Of a DNA stretch of 64,000 nt, positions 33,976 to 45,595 are shown one piece after another (position 1 is the first letter of the stretch; every line of letters begins with the position of its first letter). The stretch lies in assembly GCF_027409185.1 (NCBI RefSeq), contig NC_084463.1, positions 114,892,133-114,956,132 of the forward strand. The letters run 5' to 3'. Both the position numbers and the translations under genes were made by a program. Below the pieces are notes generated by a model that worked only from the letters and a program-made list of their open reading frames with translations, was not told the DNA's origin and made no database searches. The stretch comes from Cynocephalus volans. Its lineage: Eukaryota > Chordata > Mammalia > Dermoptera > Cynocephalidae.

Positions 33976-36900
33976 ATGCTAGGAATATATCAACACCTTT
34001 CAATAACAACTCTTAATGTAAAAGGCTTAAATTCCCCAATCAAAAGACACAGACTGGCTGACTGGATCAAAAAGGAGGACCCAACTATATGCTGCCTACA
34101 AGAGACCCACCTCACCCATAAAGATTCACACAGACTAAGAGTGAAAGGATGGAAAAAGATTTACCATGCAAACAGAAAAGAAAAACGAGCTGGAGTAGCT
34201 ATTCTTATATCTGACAAAATAGACTTTAAACTAAAAACCATAAAAAGAGACAATGAGGGACACTACTTAATGATAAAAGGTCTGATCCATCAAGAAGACA
34301 TAACAATCATAAATATGTATGCACCCAATGTTGGAGCAGCCAGATTTATAAAACAAACTCTATTAGACCTAAAGAAGGAAATAGACACTAATACCATAAT
34401 AGCAGGGGACCTGAACATCCCACTGTCAATATTAGACAGATCATCTAGGCAAAGAATCAGTAGAGAAACACAAGATCTAAACAAGACTCTAGACCAATTG
34501 GAATTGGCAGATATCTACAGAACATTCCACCCAACAACCTCAGAATATTCATTCTTCTCATCAGCACATGGATCATTCTCCAGGATAGATCACATATTAG
34601 GTCACAAATCAAGTCTCAATAAATTCAAAAAATTGGAATTATCCCATGTATCTTCTCAGACCACAATGGATTAAAACTAGAAATTAATAACAAACGAAAC
34701 TCTGGAAACTATACAAAGACATGGAAATTAAACAGCATTGCACTCAATGACATATGGGTCCAAGAAGAAATCAAGCAGGAAATCAAAAAATTTATGGAAA
34801 CTAATGAAAACAATGATACATCATACCAAAACCTGTGGGATACGGCAAAAGCAGTATTGAGGGGGAAATTTATTGCATTAAACGCTCACTTCAGAAGAAT
34901 GGAAAGATGGCAAGTGAACAACCTAACACTTCACCTTAAAGAACTAGAAAAACAAGAACAATCCAAACCTAAAGTTAGCAGACGGAAAGAAATCATTAAG
35001 ATCAGAGCAGAACTGAATGAAATTGAAAACCAAAAAACAATTCAAAAGATGAACGAATCAAAAAGTTGGTTTTTTGAAACGATAAAGAAAATTGACAAAC
35101 CATTAGCATGGCTAACAAAAAAAAAGAAGAGAGAGGACTCAAATAACAAAAATTAGAAATGAAAAAGGCGATATCACAACTGATTCATCTGAAATACAAG
35201 GAGTCATTCGAGACTACTATAAACAACTATACGCCAACAAATTTGAAAATCTGGAGGAAATGGATAAATTTCTGGACACACACAAGCTCCCAAAACTGAA
35301 CCATGAAGACGTAGAAAATTTGAACAGACCAATAACAATAAAGGAGATTGAAGCTGTTATCAGAAGGCTCCCAACAAAGAAAAGCCCAGGACCAGATGGA
35401 TTCACAGCAGAATTTTACCAAACATTCAAACAGGAATTGACACCAATTCTTTACAAACTATTCCAAAAGATTGAAACGGACGCAAATCTCCCAAACTCAT
35501 TCTATGAAGCAAACATCATCCTGATAGCAAAACCAGGTAAAGATATAACCAAAAAAGAAAACTACAGGCCGATATCCTTGATGAATATAGATGCAAAAAT
35601 CCTCACTAAAATACTAGCAAACAGAATACAGCAACACATATGAAAAATTATTCATCACGATCAAGTGGGATTCATTCCAGGGATGGAAGGTTGGTTCAAC
35701 ATACGCAAATCAATAAATGTGATACACCATATTAATAAACTCAAACACAAGGGCCATATGATCATCTCTATAGATGCTGAAAAAGCATTTGATAAAGTTC
35801 AGCACTCATTCTTGACAAAGACCCTCTATAAGTTAGGTATAGAGGGAAAGTATCTCAACATAATTAAAGCCAAACCCACTGCCAATATCATCCTGAATAG
35901 GGAAAAGCTGAAAGCTTTTCCTTTAAGAACAGGAACTAGACAAGGATGCCCACTCTCACCACTCCTATTCAACATAGTGTTGGAAGTACTAGCCAGAGCA
36001 ATCAGAGAAGAGAAGGAAATAAAGGGCATCCAGATTGGAAAAGATGTAGTCAAACTGTCCCTGTTTGCAGATGACATGATCCTATATATCGAACAGCCTA
36101 AAACCTCTACAAAAAAACTGCTGGAATTGATAAATGATTTCAGCACAGTAGCAGGATACAAAATCAACACACAAAAATCAGTAGCATTTCTTTTCTCCAA
36201 TAGTGAACATGCAGAAGGAGAAATCAAGAAAGCCTGCCCATTTACAATAGCCACCAAAAAAATAAAATACTTAGGAATTGAGTTAACCAAGGAGGTGAAA
36301 AATCTCTATAATGAGAACTACAAACCACTGCTGAGAGAAATTAGAGAGGATAGAAGAAGATGGAAAGATATTCCATGCTCTTGGATTGGAAGAATCAACA
36401 TAGTGAAAATGTCCATACTACCCAAAGTGATATACAAATTCAATGCAATCCCCATCAAAATTCCAAAGACATTTTTCTCAGAAATGGAAAAAACTATCCA
36501 GTCATTTATATGGAACAATAAAAGACCACACATAGCCAAAGCAATGCTGAGCAAAAAAAATAAAGCTGGAGGCATAACACTACCGGACTTTAAGCTATAC
36601 TACAAAGCTATAATAACCAAAACAGTATGGTACTGGCATAAAACCAGACACACTGACCAATGGAATAGAATAGAGAATCCAGAAATCAACCCACACACTT
36701 ACTGCCATCTGATCTTTGACAAAGGCACCAAGCCTATTCACTGGGGAAGGGACTGCCTCTTCAGCAAGTGGTGCTGGGATAACTGGATATCCATATGCAG
36801 GAGAATGAAACTAGATCCATACCTCTCACCGTATACTAAAATCAACTCAAAATGGATTAAGGATTTAAATATACACCCTGAAACAATAAAACTTCTTAAA

Positions 36901-37794
36901 GAAAACATAGGAGAAACACTTCAGGAAATAGGACTGGACACAGACTTCATGAACATGACCCCAAAAGCACGGGCAACCAAAGGAAAAATAAACAAATGGG
37001 ATCATATCAAACTAAAAAGCTTCTGCACAGCAAAAGAAACAATTAACAGAGTTAAAAGACAACCAACAGAGTGGGAGAAAATATTTGCAAAATATACATC
37101 TGACAAAGGATTAATATGCAGAATATACAAGGAACTCAAACAACTTTACAATAAGAAAACAAGCAACCCAATTAAAAAATGGGCAAAAGAGCTAAGTAGG
37201 CATTTCTCTAAGGAAGATATACAAATGGCCAACAGACATATGAAAAAATGCTCAACATCACTCAGCATCTGGGAAATGCAAATCAAAACCACACTGAGAT
37301 ACCACCTAACTCCAGTTAGGATGGCTAAAATCCAAAAGACTCTGAACGATAAATGCTGGCGAGGTTGCGGAGAAAAAGGAACTCTCATACATTGTTGGTG
37401 GGACTGCAAAATGGTGCAGCCTCTATGGAAAATGGTATGGAGGTTCCTCAAACAACTGCAGATAGATCTACCATACGACCCAGCTATCCCACTGTTGGGA
37501 ATATACCCAGAGGAATGGAAACCATCAAGTCGAAGGTATACCTGTTCCCCAATGTTCATCGCAGCACTCTTTACAATAGCCAAGAGTTGGAACCAGCCCA
37601 GATGTCCATCATCAGATGAGTGGATACGGAAAATGTGGTACATCTACACAATGGAATACTACTCAGCTATAAAAACGAATGAAATACTGCCATTTGCAAC
37701 AACATGGATGGACCTCGAGAGATGTATATTAAGTGAAACAAGTCAGGCACAGAAAGAGAAATACCACATGTTCTCACTTATTGGTGGGAGCTAA
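33976..37794 (+). pseudogene. L1 ORF2 (endonuclease-reverse transcriptase), nearly intact
   Basis: ORF2p nicks target DNA and reverse-transcribes L1 RNA in place. The full span is 1273 codons, the normal size. The endonuclease shows LNVKGLN, CCLQETH, AGDLN and RIDHIL motifs (33976-34674). A frameshift near 34657-34665 leaves the main frame; the next part (34794-35156) is in another frame, and a second shift near 35131-35140 brings the main frame back. A TGA at 35641-35643 interrupts the RT. After that 709 codons are open, with [13 protein letters not shown] at about codons 695-707 and the Cys-rich [19 protein letters not shown] near 37358-37414. ORF2 starts 187 bp after the ORF1 stop. Confidence 0.92.
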
Positions 37795-37808
37795 AAATTA
37801 ATATATAA

Positions 37809-37811
<3 letters not shown>

Positions 37812-37874
<63 letters not shown>
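37812..37874. repeat. (CA)n microsatellite in the L1 3' UTR
   Basis: About 31 CA units lie just after the ORF2 stop. The copy at 18.87 kb has only AATACACAAATAAACTGG at the matching place, so the array grew after insertion of this copy. Confidence 0.97.
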
Positions 37875-37875
<1 letters not shown>

Positions 37876-38046
37876 GGGGGGGAGGGAAGAAGATATAACA
37901 ACCACAACTACTTGAAGTTGATACGACAAGCAAACAGAAAGGACATTTTTTGGGGGAGGGGTGAGGGAGAAGGGAGGGAGGTTTTGGTGATGGGGAGCAA
38001 TAATCAGCCACAATGTATATCGACAAAACTTAACAAAAAAAAAAAA

Positions 38047-39070
38047 ATTTTTTTTAAATTTGCATTTTTTTCTTGTTATGAGTCAAATTGAACATCTTTC
38101 ATCTGTTAAAGGCCATTTCTATTTCTTTCTCTGCAAATTGTTTATTCCTGCCCATTCTTCTCTAACATGGTTGGTTTTCTTCTCTGTTTTTAGAAACTCC
38201 TTATGTGTTAGGATATCAACCTTTATCTATATAAGTTGCAGACATTTTCCTAGTTTGCTGTCTGTTGTTTTTTTTACCTTACTTCCATGTTTTTTCTTGT
38301 CTAAAAATTTTCTTTTATTTATATTAGATAAAATATCTCAGCCTTCTCTTTTATTGGTTCAGAATTTTTAGAAAGTAAAGTTTTTTTCTATGTACAAGTG
38401 TAAATAAGTTCTCAGCTTTCTTCTAGTACTTCTATGGTGTCATCTTTTTTATTTCATTATTTGATCCATTTGGAGTTCATCCTACCATATGGTGTGAGAA
38501 ATGGATCTAATATTATTTTTTCTATTAAGCTATTTAGTTATCTCAATATCACACTTTTTAAGGGGTAATCTTTCCCCTACTTATTTGAAATATTGCTTTT
38601 ATCATACAAAGTACCATTTGATATTTGGTTTATTTTTGCACTTTCTATCCTGTTTCATTAGACTGTGTGACATGCACTAATACTACACTTTTTATTTTAG
38701 AGGCTTTTAAATATATTTTCATATCTGATACCCCTCATTTAATGATCTTCTTTTTCAGGGTTTTTCTGATTATTATATTTTGGCTCTTTCAAACAAACTT
38801 TGTAATGAACTTGTCTAGTTTTTGATAATATATGCTGGTATTTTTATTGGAAATTTATAAATTAATTTAGGGAAAACTGACATATATTTGATGTTCTCTC
38901 TACAAAAGAAGCAAGAAAAATTTCCATTTGTTTAAAGTGATTTTGTGACTTTCAAGAATACCTTATTTTTAGACTGTGACAATTTCTTATATCAGGTATT
39001 TTTGTTTCTTATTATTTTTCTTTATTTTTTCCCCCTTTATAATCAATCTGTCATTTTATTAAAGCATAGT
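38047..39070 (-). mobile_element. Older L1M, right part of the host element
   Basis: This continues 30835-31296 in reverse L1M ORF2 C-terminal text: GTTATGAGTCAAATTGAACATC, AAAGGCCATTTCTATTTC, TTAGGATATCAACCTTTATC, GATCCATTTGGAGTTCATCC, then weaker homology to about 39070, where another insertion begins. Confidence 0.65.
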
Positions 39071-39074
39071 CCTA

Positions 39075-39735
39075 TTGATTCTGTTGGAATGAGCAGGACT
39101 GAAGCTGTGATGAAATCTAAAACTGCATGGGCTGTAGGCAAATTTTAAAAGGACACAGCTTTTTTCTTGGCATGCATTTCTCTGTATTCCCTCTTTTCCC
39201 ATGGTTATTTAATATTTTGAACCTAGGTTATGGGGTAAGATGACGTTATTTCCATGAATGTAAAGTTGTTTTCCAGTCAGCCTGAAGCTGTAGACTTGCA
39301 CATACTATCCAAAGGAAACCAAGGAAGATATTGGTAAAGCTATGTTGATTCCACCCCTCCAGCAGGACCATGAGATAACAATAAGGACAGGAGAGAAACC
39401 AGATAGAGTCTTGGCGAGACTGCACCTGGCCCCTTGCAAGTCCCCCTCTCTCCTGCTTTTCATTACCCATGTTCCATATCCTCAATCCCCTCTTTAAAAA
39501 CCCCTCAGTAAATCTGAGTCTTTGAGATGCCTTTGGCCTGGCCATTCTCTCTCAGGTTTACCAGAGAGATGGGCTAGTCTAACATCTCTTCTCACTTCAC
39601 TGGTATTCCTGAGTAAAAGCTGACTTCCATTTTCACTAACATTTGACTTTTGTGTTGTTTATTTTTTGTCTGGGGGCAGGCAGCTGGATCTGTGAGTTTG
39701 GTATCAAATTTTGGGGAGCCTCAGTCAGGAATTGA
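39075..39735 (+). mobile_element. Probable class I ERV LTR with start of primer-binding region
   Basis: Unrelated DNA splits the L1M. It contains CTTTAAAAACCCCTCAGTAAATCTGAG (a TATA/U3-R look), GGTTTACCAGAGAGATGGG and TTTGGTATCA, then TTTTGGGGAGCCTCAGTCAGGAATTGAG, which resembles the GGGGCTCGTCNGGGA leader at a retroviral primer-binding site. Only non-coding parts are present. The family and exact ends are uncertain. Confidence 0.45.
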
Positions 39736-40780
39736 GTGTGCCTTATAACAATTCTTTTGGGTTTTACAGATATTTAATTTTATTATCTGAAAATAAAGAC
39801 AGTTTGATCTCTTTCTTTCCAATTTTTATGCCCCTAATTGCTTCCTTATACAATTACATTGGCTATAACTTCCAATATGTTGGGTGTGAAATCCACACTT
39901 TTATTTTTATTAATATAGATAATTTAATGCTATAAACTTCAATGCTATATATAATCACTATAGCTGTACCTCACATATGTTGCATTTTTCACTACTACTC
40001 TTTAAAAAAAATTCTGTAATTTCATTTGTATTTCTGCTTTGATCCAAAAGTTGTTTGATAGCATGATTTTAAAATTTTCAGTTGAAAGAGACTTTTATAA
40101 ATTTAGTAATTAAATAACTATTTTTAAGGCACTTTTCTTTTTCTTTAAATTCTAATTATTTTATTAGAATATGGCTTGGTGTCTGTCATTCTGGGTTGAC
40201 TTCCAGGGTATACAGAGTATTCTTTCAACATGTAGTCTCAAGTTGCCTCTTATTTCAGAATGGTTTTCTTCAATAATTGTTTTTAGTTTTTGTTCTGTTT
40301 AGTTGCTCTGGTTTCCCTCTTCAGGAATTTATTTACACAGACATGCAGGCGTACACACATGCACACACAGACACAGACTTCTGTGCTGATTATCTGTTTC
40401 ACTTTCTCTTAAATTCCTTGAAATTTCTTTCATATTTTTAATTTAAAGCTTTTTTCCTTTCCATTTCCTATTTCTCTGTATACACTGTCCATGGTATGTT
40501 TTCACTAATATGTTACTTTTAGTTTGGTCTCTATTTATAAAATATTTTTCTTTTATTTCTAATAAAAATAAATTCTTGGTTTTGTAAGCTCCATTTTCAC
40601 ATTTTCCTATTCTCTTTTTTCCTCCAATAATATTATTTCTGAGTTATTTTGATCCTAATTTAAGTTGTTCTCTTGTAACTTCCATTATTTTCATAATTTC
40701 ATTTAGCTTGTTTAAAATATTAGAATATAGTTTTTCTTTATTTTGTGGGCATGTCTTTCTGAGTTGTTTTCATTGCTTGA
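39736..40780 (-). mobile_element. Older L1M continuation, strongly decayed
   Basis: Reverse L1 RT text resumes after the LTR (GACAGTTTGATCTCTTTCTTTCCAATTTTTATGCCCC, TATACAATTACATTGGCTATAACTTCCAATATGTTG), then EN-like text (GCTATAAACTTCAATGC, TTGATAGCATGATTTTAAAATTTTC). From about 40140 the homology is vague. Confidence 0.5.
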
Positions 40781-40787
40781 AAGAATG

Positions 40788-41203
40788 TGTAGTGGATTGA
40801 ATAAGATCCTCCCAAAACTCCCTGAAGCTTGAATAGTGTTCTCTATGTTTTATGTATTAGAAACTTAGTCCCCACTGTGACTGTTAAAAGGGTGGAAAAT
40901 CCTATTATGGTAATTGAAAGGTAGAGCATTGAAGAGGTGATTAGATTGTAGGACGGTGCTGTAGTGAATGGATTAAAAATGGTGGTCATAGGAGTAGTTC
41001 TGAGGACTTTAAAAGGACAGTGCATGAGGAACTGTCCCTCTCTGCTCTCTTCCTTCCACCATCTTGCAATGTGAGACCCCTGTCACCACCACCAGATGGA
41101 CTTTGGACTTCCCAACCTCAGAAACTGTAAGCAATAAATTTTCTGTATAAATCACCCAGTTTTGAGTATTTTGTTATAAGCAACAGAAACAGACGAATAC
41201 AGA
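40788..41203 (+). mobile_element. MLT1/MST-type MaLR LTR
   Basis: It begins TGTAGTGGATTGAATAAGATCC and ends GTTATAAGCAACAGAAACAGACGAATACAG. Inside are GAACTGTCCCTCTCTGCTCTC, CACCATCTTGCAATGTGAG and CTGTAAGCAATAAATTTTCTG. About 415 bp, solo, no viral genes. Confidence 0.65.
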
Positions 41204-41639
41204 AGGTTATTCTGATAATAATTTTGAATGGGCTTGGCTACTTTATTTTCCTATTGCTTATATTTCAGTAAGATGAGTTTGCCTGTTCTAGAAGGAAAGA
41301 CAACCAGTGTAGCTTTCCTAGCTTCAAGGTTCTAAAACTCTCTCTTCTCTAGTTTAAGGGTTAAAAAAATACTGTGCTTTCTAAGATGGTTGAGTCTTCT
41401 CCCCTTTTCTTTCTTTTGCCTCTATTATTCCTGCTTAATACAGGGGCTTTGTCTTAGAAATGAAATTTGGATCCAGAATCCAGATCACCCCAATACTCTC
41501 TGACTTAATGTGGTCCCCTTGTACTTACCTGCAAATCGTAGTCTACAAAGCTTCTCTCAGTTTTAACTGATATTCTTTGGGAGAATACACCTGCAATGCA
41601 TATAAAGACAAAGGGTTTCTCGTAATATCCAAATCATTT

Positions 41640-41945
41640 ATAATCAATAAGGAAAAGAAACTACCCAATTGAATAATGTGCAAAGGTTACAAACAAGCAA
41701 TCTATAAAGAAAACCTGAATTCAAATAAACAAATGAAAAAGTACTTCATCTCACCTGTAATTAGAAATGTAAATTAAAACATGAAAATAGAGTTTCATCT
41801 GATTCAGCACTAAGGACATTACAATAATGTAATATAATAATTACAAAAAAGAAAAAGAGAGAACCAAATCTTGGCTTCTGTTAAAGCTTTTCTGAAAAAA
41901 GAAAGCCAGAGAAAAAGGTGATGACAAGAGAAAATCACATCTCTA
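41640..41945 (+). repeat. Decayed L1M remnant; second half duplicated at 43656-43850
   Basis: The first 130 bp read as old L1 (CCCAATTGAATAATGTGCAAAGG, CTCACCTGTAATTAGAAATG). The rest (ATAGAGTTTCATCTGATTCAGCAC to GATGACAAGAG) reappears in direct orientation about 1.88 kb downstream. The flanks 41204-41639 and 41946-42199 have no recognised feature. Confidence 0.45.
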
Positions 41946-42201
41946 GTGCTCTCTTTCTGTCTTCTCTGGGTCTTTCCTTACACTATTCCCACATCCCAGA
42001 ATATTCTCTCTCCACCTTTTTATCTAGCTAATTCCTCCTCATCCTTCAGGTCTTATCTTAACTGTCATCTCTTTTGAGAAATATTGTCTGACTCCCTTAG
42101 ACTAGGATAGATGCCCCTACTATCTTATAAGATACATACAAGATGTGTGTCCTTGACATTTTATACTTTCCCTCCCATAGCATTTGCCATATATTACTAT
42201 G

Positions 42202-42560
42202 ATGGTCAGTTTTATATGCCACCTTGGCTAGGCTATAGTGCCCAGTTATTTAATCAAACACTAATCTAGGTATTTCTGTGAAGGTATTTTGTAGATATGA
42301 TTAACATCTGCAATCAGTTGACTGATGTAAAGGAGATTATCCTCCAGAATCTGGGTGGGCCTGATCCAAGTAGTTGAAAGGCCTTAGGAACAGAACTGAA
42401 GTTTCCCTGAGAAAGAAGAAATTCCACTTGTGAACTGCAGCGTCAGCTCCTGCCCGAGAGTTTCCAGCCTTCCCTTCCTGACAGTCTGCCCTACAAATTT
42501 TGGACTTGCTTAACCAGCCCCCACAATCCTTAAGCCAATTGCATGCAATAAATCTTTACA
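42202..42560 (+). mobile_element. ERVL (MLT2-like) solo LTR
   Basis: ATGGTCAGTTTTATATGCCACCTTGGCTAGGC, GTATTTCTGTGAAGGTATTTTGTAGATATGATTAACATC, AATCTGGGTGGGCCTGATCC, CCAATTGCATGCAATAAATC. The LTR text ends where an A/T-rich microsatellite begins. Confidence 0.62.
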
Positions 42561-42691
42561 TCCACATACCTGTATATACATATATGTACAGACACACATA
42601 CACACATGCATATGTACATACATGTGTTATGTGTATGCATGTATATGTGCATACATATATATATACATACATATAAATTTTTGTGTAAATA
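42561..42691. repeat. Degenerate (TATG/CATA)n low-complexity region
   Basis: Imperfect runs of ATACATATATGTAC and ACACACATAC type. It probably expanded from the LTR's 3' end. Confidence 0.7.
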
Positions 42692-42693
42692 TA

Positions 42694-42957
42694 CAAGGGT
42701 ACTTCAAAAAGTTCATGGAAAAATAGAATTAAAAGATAATATTGGGGCCGGCCCATGGCTCACTTGGGAGAGTGTGGTGCTGATAACACCAAGGCCACGG
42801 GTTTGGATCCCTATATAGGGATGGCCGGTTAGCTCATTTGGGAGAGCGTGATGTTGACAACACCAATTCAAGGGTTAAGATCCCCTTACTGGTCATCTTT
42901 AAAAAAACAAACAAAAACTAATATGAATCTTTCCATGAACTTTTTGAAGTACCCTAA
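42694..42957. mobile_element. Mariner-derived MITE (about 82 bp) split by a SINE
   Basis: The left end is CAAGGGTACTTCAAAAAGTTC and the right end is its inverted partner GAACTTTTTGAAGTACCCTAA, each flanked by TA (42692-42693, 42958-42959). The left 45 bp also match the end of the full mariner at 47313. Without the SINE the element is little more than two terminal inverted repeats, like the MADE elements of primate mariners. Confidence 0.78.
42743..42918 (+). repeat. Dimeric tRNA-Ile-derived SINE (colugo CYN/t-SINE type)
   Basis: Two tRNA-like units stand in tandem. The first starts GGGGCCGGCCCATGGCTCAC, with box B-like GGGTTTGGATCC. The second starts GGCCGGTTAGCTCATTTGGG, with box B-like GGGTTAAGATCC, followed by CATCTTTAAAAAAACAAAC. 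The GGCCGGTTAGCTCA head is tRNA-Ile. The 6-bp target repeat TAATAT flanks it (42737-42742, 42919-42924). It is a SINE and not a tRNA gene: the arms are diverged, there are two units, and an A-rich tail is present. The link to Dermoptera is from memory of the family. Confidence 0.85.
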
Positions 42958-43139
42958 TATATATATGAGGTGATATTACATGTAGTACATTATTACATAT
43001 TATCATATATAACATATATATGAGTGGGAGATATACACATATATATGTCTCATACTGGTCTGTTTCTCTGCTGGAATCCTGCCTGATACAATTACTACAA
43101 CCAGATTATACAATTATCTTTTTTTTTTCACAGACTGTA

Positions 43140-43235
43140 AACACCATTAAAGCAGGAATGCTCTGTCTTGTTCATTTTGTATTTCTAGTGTCTAAAATAC
43201 AGTACATGCTCAAAAAAATTGTTGAATGAATGAGT
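43140..43235 (+). repeat. L2 3'-end fragment
   Basis: ACCATTAAAGCAGGAATGCTCTGTC and GTACATGCTCAAAAAAATTGTTGAATGAATGAG fit the L2 3' end. The stretch 43236-43655 shows nothing else recognised. Confidence 0.5.
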
Positions 43236-43655
43236 GGATTTCCTGGTGAGACTGAAGAGTAGAAGAGGCTCAGTATGAAAATTCTCAATACAGCTGTGGG
43301 GAACCCTGTTTAGTGTACTATAGGATTGCAGAAAAAAGGGGCTAAGAGCTTTCTACGTGCTTCTAGTAAGTTCTGAGGAATGCCAAATAGTAACAACTCA
43401 CTTTTTGGGAAAATCATTCTTTTGGTAGGTCACTGGAGTATCCATCAAGTTTTCAAACTTGTTGCAAACATAGAAAGAAACAGACTGAATCTAGGAGCTA
43501 GTAATTTCTGTACTAAAAAAGAAGGTTCAACAAAATACTACTGGTATAGTTTGGTGACAATAAAACTTTGATATTTAAAGGAAATGTAAATATTAATATA
43601 TCAAGTGGCCCATTATAGCATACTCTAGGACTCTTATTCCATTTTTAAATTCCAG

Positions 43656-43850
43656 TGAAAACATAAAAATAGAGTTTCATCTGATTCAGCACAAAAGATA
43701 TTACAATAAGTTAATATGATAATTGCAAAAGAATGAATCAGAATCTTGGCTTCTATTAAAAAACAGACATTATCTTGTAGGTATCCAAAAAAGATTAATT
43801 AATAAAAAGCCAGAAAAAAAATGTGATGACAAGAGAGAATGACATAAAAA
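43656..43850 (+). repeat. Direct duplicate of 41776-41945
   Basis: Shared text includes ATAGAGTTTCATCTGATTCAGCAC, ATTACAATAA-GTAATAT, AATCTTGGCTTCT-TTAAA, AAAGCCAGA and GTGATGACAAGAGA. The copies differ by several indels, including about 30 extra bases here. Confidence 0.55.
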
Positions 43851-43954
43851 CTTTAAAAAATGCTAACGATTGAAGTTAAAAAAAAAAAAAAATCAAATTC
43901 CTGAGTTGTGTCCTAATCCTATTTGCATCAAAAGAAGTCTCAAGGCTTATATCA

Positions 43955-44103
43955 GCATCATCTGGGTACTGACAAAGACACATATTCCCAGGCGCTATCA
44001 TGTGCCAACGAAAGCTGAATCTACAGGGATCAGATATTAGGCCTGGGTATTTACCATGCTCCCCACGTGATTCTAATGCACAGTCAGTTTTGAGCAGCAA
44101 CAC
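43955..44103 (-). repeat. MER5A-like hAT remnant
   Basis: CAGCATCATCTGGGTACTGAC, then CCACGTGATTCTAATGCACAGTCAGTTTTGAGCAGC, fits MER5A-type hAT-Charlie non-autonomous elements. Orientation is tentative. Confidence 0.5.
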
Positions 44104-44584
44104 TAAACTGTTGGAGTCTTTACGACATATCCTTTGTTTCCTTCCTTCTCACTGGTCAAGGTCAGCTTCCTGCAGGTCAGCTTCTGTGATTTCTTTCACC
44201 TACTGGCAACATTTCTTTGGTCCCCTTTATCTACTAACTCCCTTGTCTTAATATGGCATTTAATCAGAGTGTATTATTTTATAAAACAATGAAATTGTGT
44301 TTGGAGAAGAATGGAGAAGAAGCAACACAATATTTTATTTCTCCCTACATTGAATCTTTAGATCATGCTTTGTTATATTACTTCAAGCATTCTCTCACAC
44401 AGAATGACAGACATATTAATATTCAAATGCAAATCTATATGTAACCCACATCTCTGGTGAGAAAGATACTAGGATACAGTTTTCTGGTGAGGGGTGGGTG
44501 GGTGGTATCACAGCTCACTTGGTTTGAGCCACAACTAAGGATTTTCCTAGTGGTAAAACTCTTGATCTAATGCTTTAGAAAGAA

Positions 44585-44795
44585 GTTTAATTAATAGTAA
44601 GAACCCTAGGCTTAAAACACAGTTCTAGTCCCCAAGATCTAAAGTTCAGATCCCAGCTGAAACAACAATGTGATTTTAGAAATGTTGCTTTACCTTTCCA
44701 CATCTAGATTTCCTCATCAGTAAAATGAAGATACAATATCTTGTGTTGAATAATAATAATAATGATAATAGCCGATAGTCATTAGGTGCTATGCT
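44585..44795 (+). repeat. MIR SINE fragment
   Basis: CAGATCCCAGCTGAAACAACAATGTG, TTTCCTCATCAGTAAAATGAAGATA, with an (AAT)n at about 44749-44764. Diverged but in MIR order. The stretch 44796-45067 has nothing recognised. Confidence 0.5.
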
Positions 44796-45067
44796 GAATG
44801 AAAGGTGAGTGGGAAAAATGAATAGTTTCTCATTCATTAATGAAATGTTAGTGATCATGCAACTTTCACAGCTTTTAGTCATCATAGGGATGAACCTGAT
44901 TATTACATCTCTAGAAAGAAAACAAACAGATGATGGTTGTATTAAAATATTTTTTCAGAATCAGATCAAAGGAAAAGCAATAACACATGGATATTCTTGT
45001 TTCAAAAAAATCAACAATATCATTATATTAAGAGCTATCTATCTGGAATTGAAGAAAGTATATTTTG

Positions 45068-45590
45068 GCTGTGGCAGATTGTATTTCTAGCAGAGGCTGC
45101 AATAATATTTTCCATCCCATATGCTTTTTGAGAACCTTGCCACATTACCATGAGGACATGAAGTTTATGTCCCTCCTGTTAAACCTGGATAGACCTCTGT
45201 GATTAGCTCAATTAAAACAGTACAGCAGATGGGACACCATAAGACTTCTGAGAGTACATCATAAAAGGCAGTATGGCTCTACCTCTTAGAATTCTTGGCC
45301 TTGGAATCCAAGTATTAGTCCATGAAGAAGCCCAGGCCACCTGGAGAGACCTGTGCAGAGAGAAATTGAAGTTCTTATCCCTCAGCCCCAGCTCAGCTCC
45401 CAACCAATAGTCAGCACCAACCAGTTGAGTGTGCCATCCTGGAAATGGTTCTCAAGCCCTCAGCCAAGCCACCCCAAGCTGATGCTGTGTGGAGCAGACA
45501 CAAACCTTCTCTGTCAAGCCCAGCCCAAATTGCAGATTTCTGAGCTAAATGAATGATTGTTTTTGTTCTATATCTCTAAGTTATGGAGGG
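45068..45590 (+). mobile_element. MLT1-like MaLR LTR
   Basis: GCTGTGGCAGATTGTATTTCTAGC, CACATTACCATGAGGACATGAAG, AAGCCCAGGCCACCTGGAGAG and AAGCCCAGCCCAAATTGCAGATTTCTGAGC follow an MLT1-type LTR. The 3' end runs into the next LTR. Confidence 0.5.
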
Positions 45591-45595
45591 GCATG

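Larger units (their letters stand above)
31297..38046 (+). mobile_element. Near-full-length L1 (about 6.75 kb), recently active family
   Basis: All L1 parts are present in order: a CpG-rich 5' UTR starting GGGAGTTTCAAGATGGCGG (with the CAAGATGG YY1-type motif seen at L1 5' ends), ORF1, a short spacer, ORF2, a 3' UTR with a (CA)n and an A-tail. An imperfect target duplication flanks it: AATTTTTAATTTG at 31284-31296 and a homopolymer-lengthened version at 38046-38062. Only four or so disabling changes are visible over 5 kb of coding sequence, against dozens in the other copies. It is inserted in opposite orientation into an older L1M. Confidence 0.93.

Noticed and set aside
37146..37643. 165-codon minus frame, and similar antisense frames at 35826-36290, 32990-33382 and 5207-5584
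   Set aside because: Antisense shadows of L1 ORF1 or ORF2.
39075..39735. A provirus with coding genes
   Set aside because: Only LTR and leader-like sequence is visible; old L1 resumes at once and no gag, pol or env reading is present.
42743..42918. tRNA-Ile gene(s)
   Set aside because: Dimeric, with diverged arms, an A-rich tail and a target duplication: a SINE.
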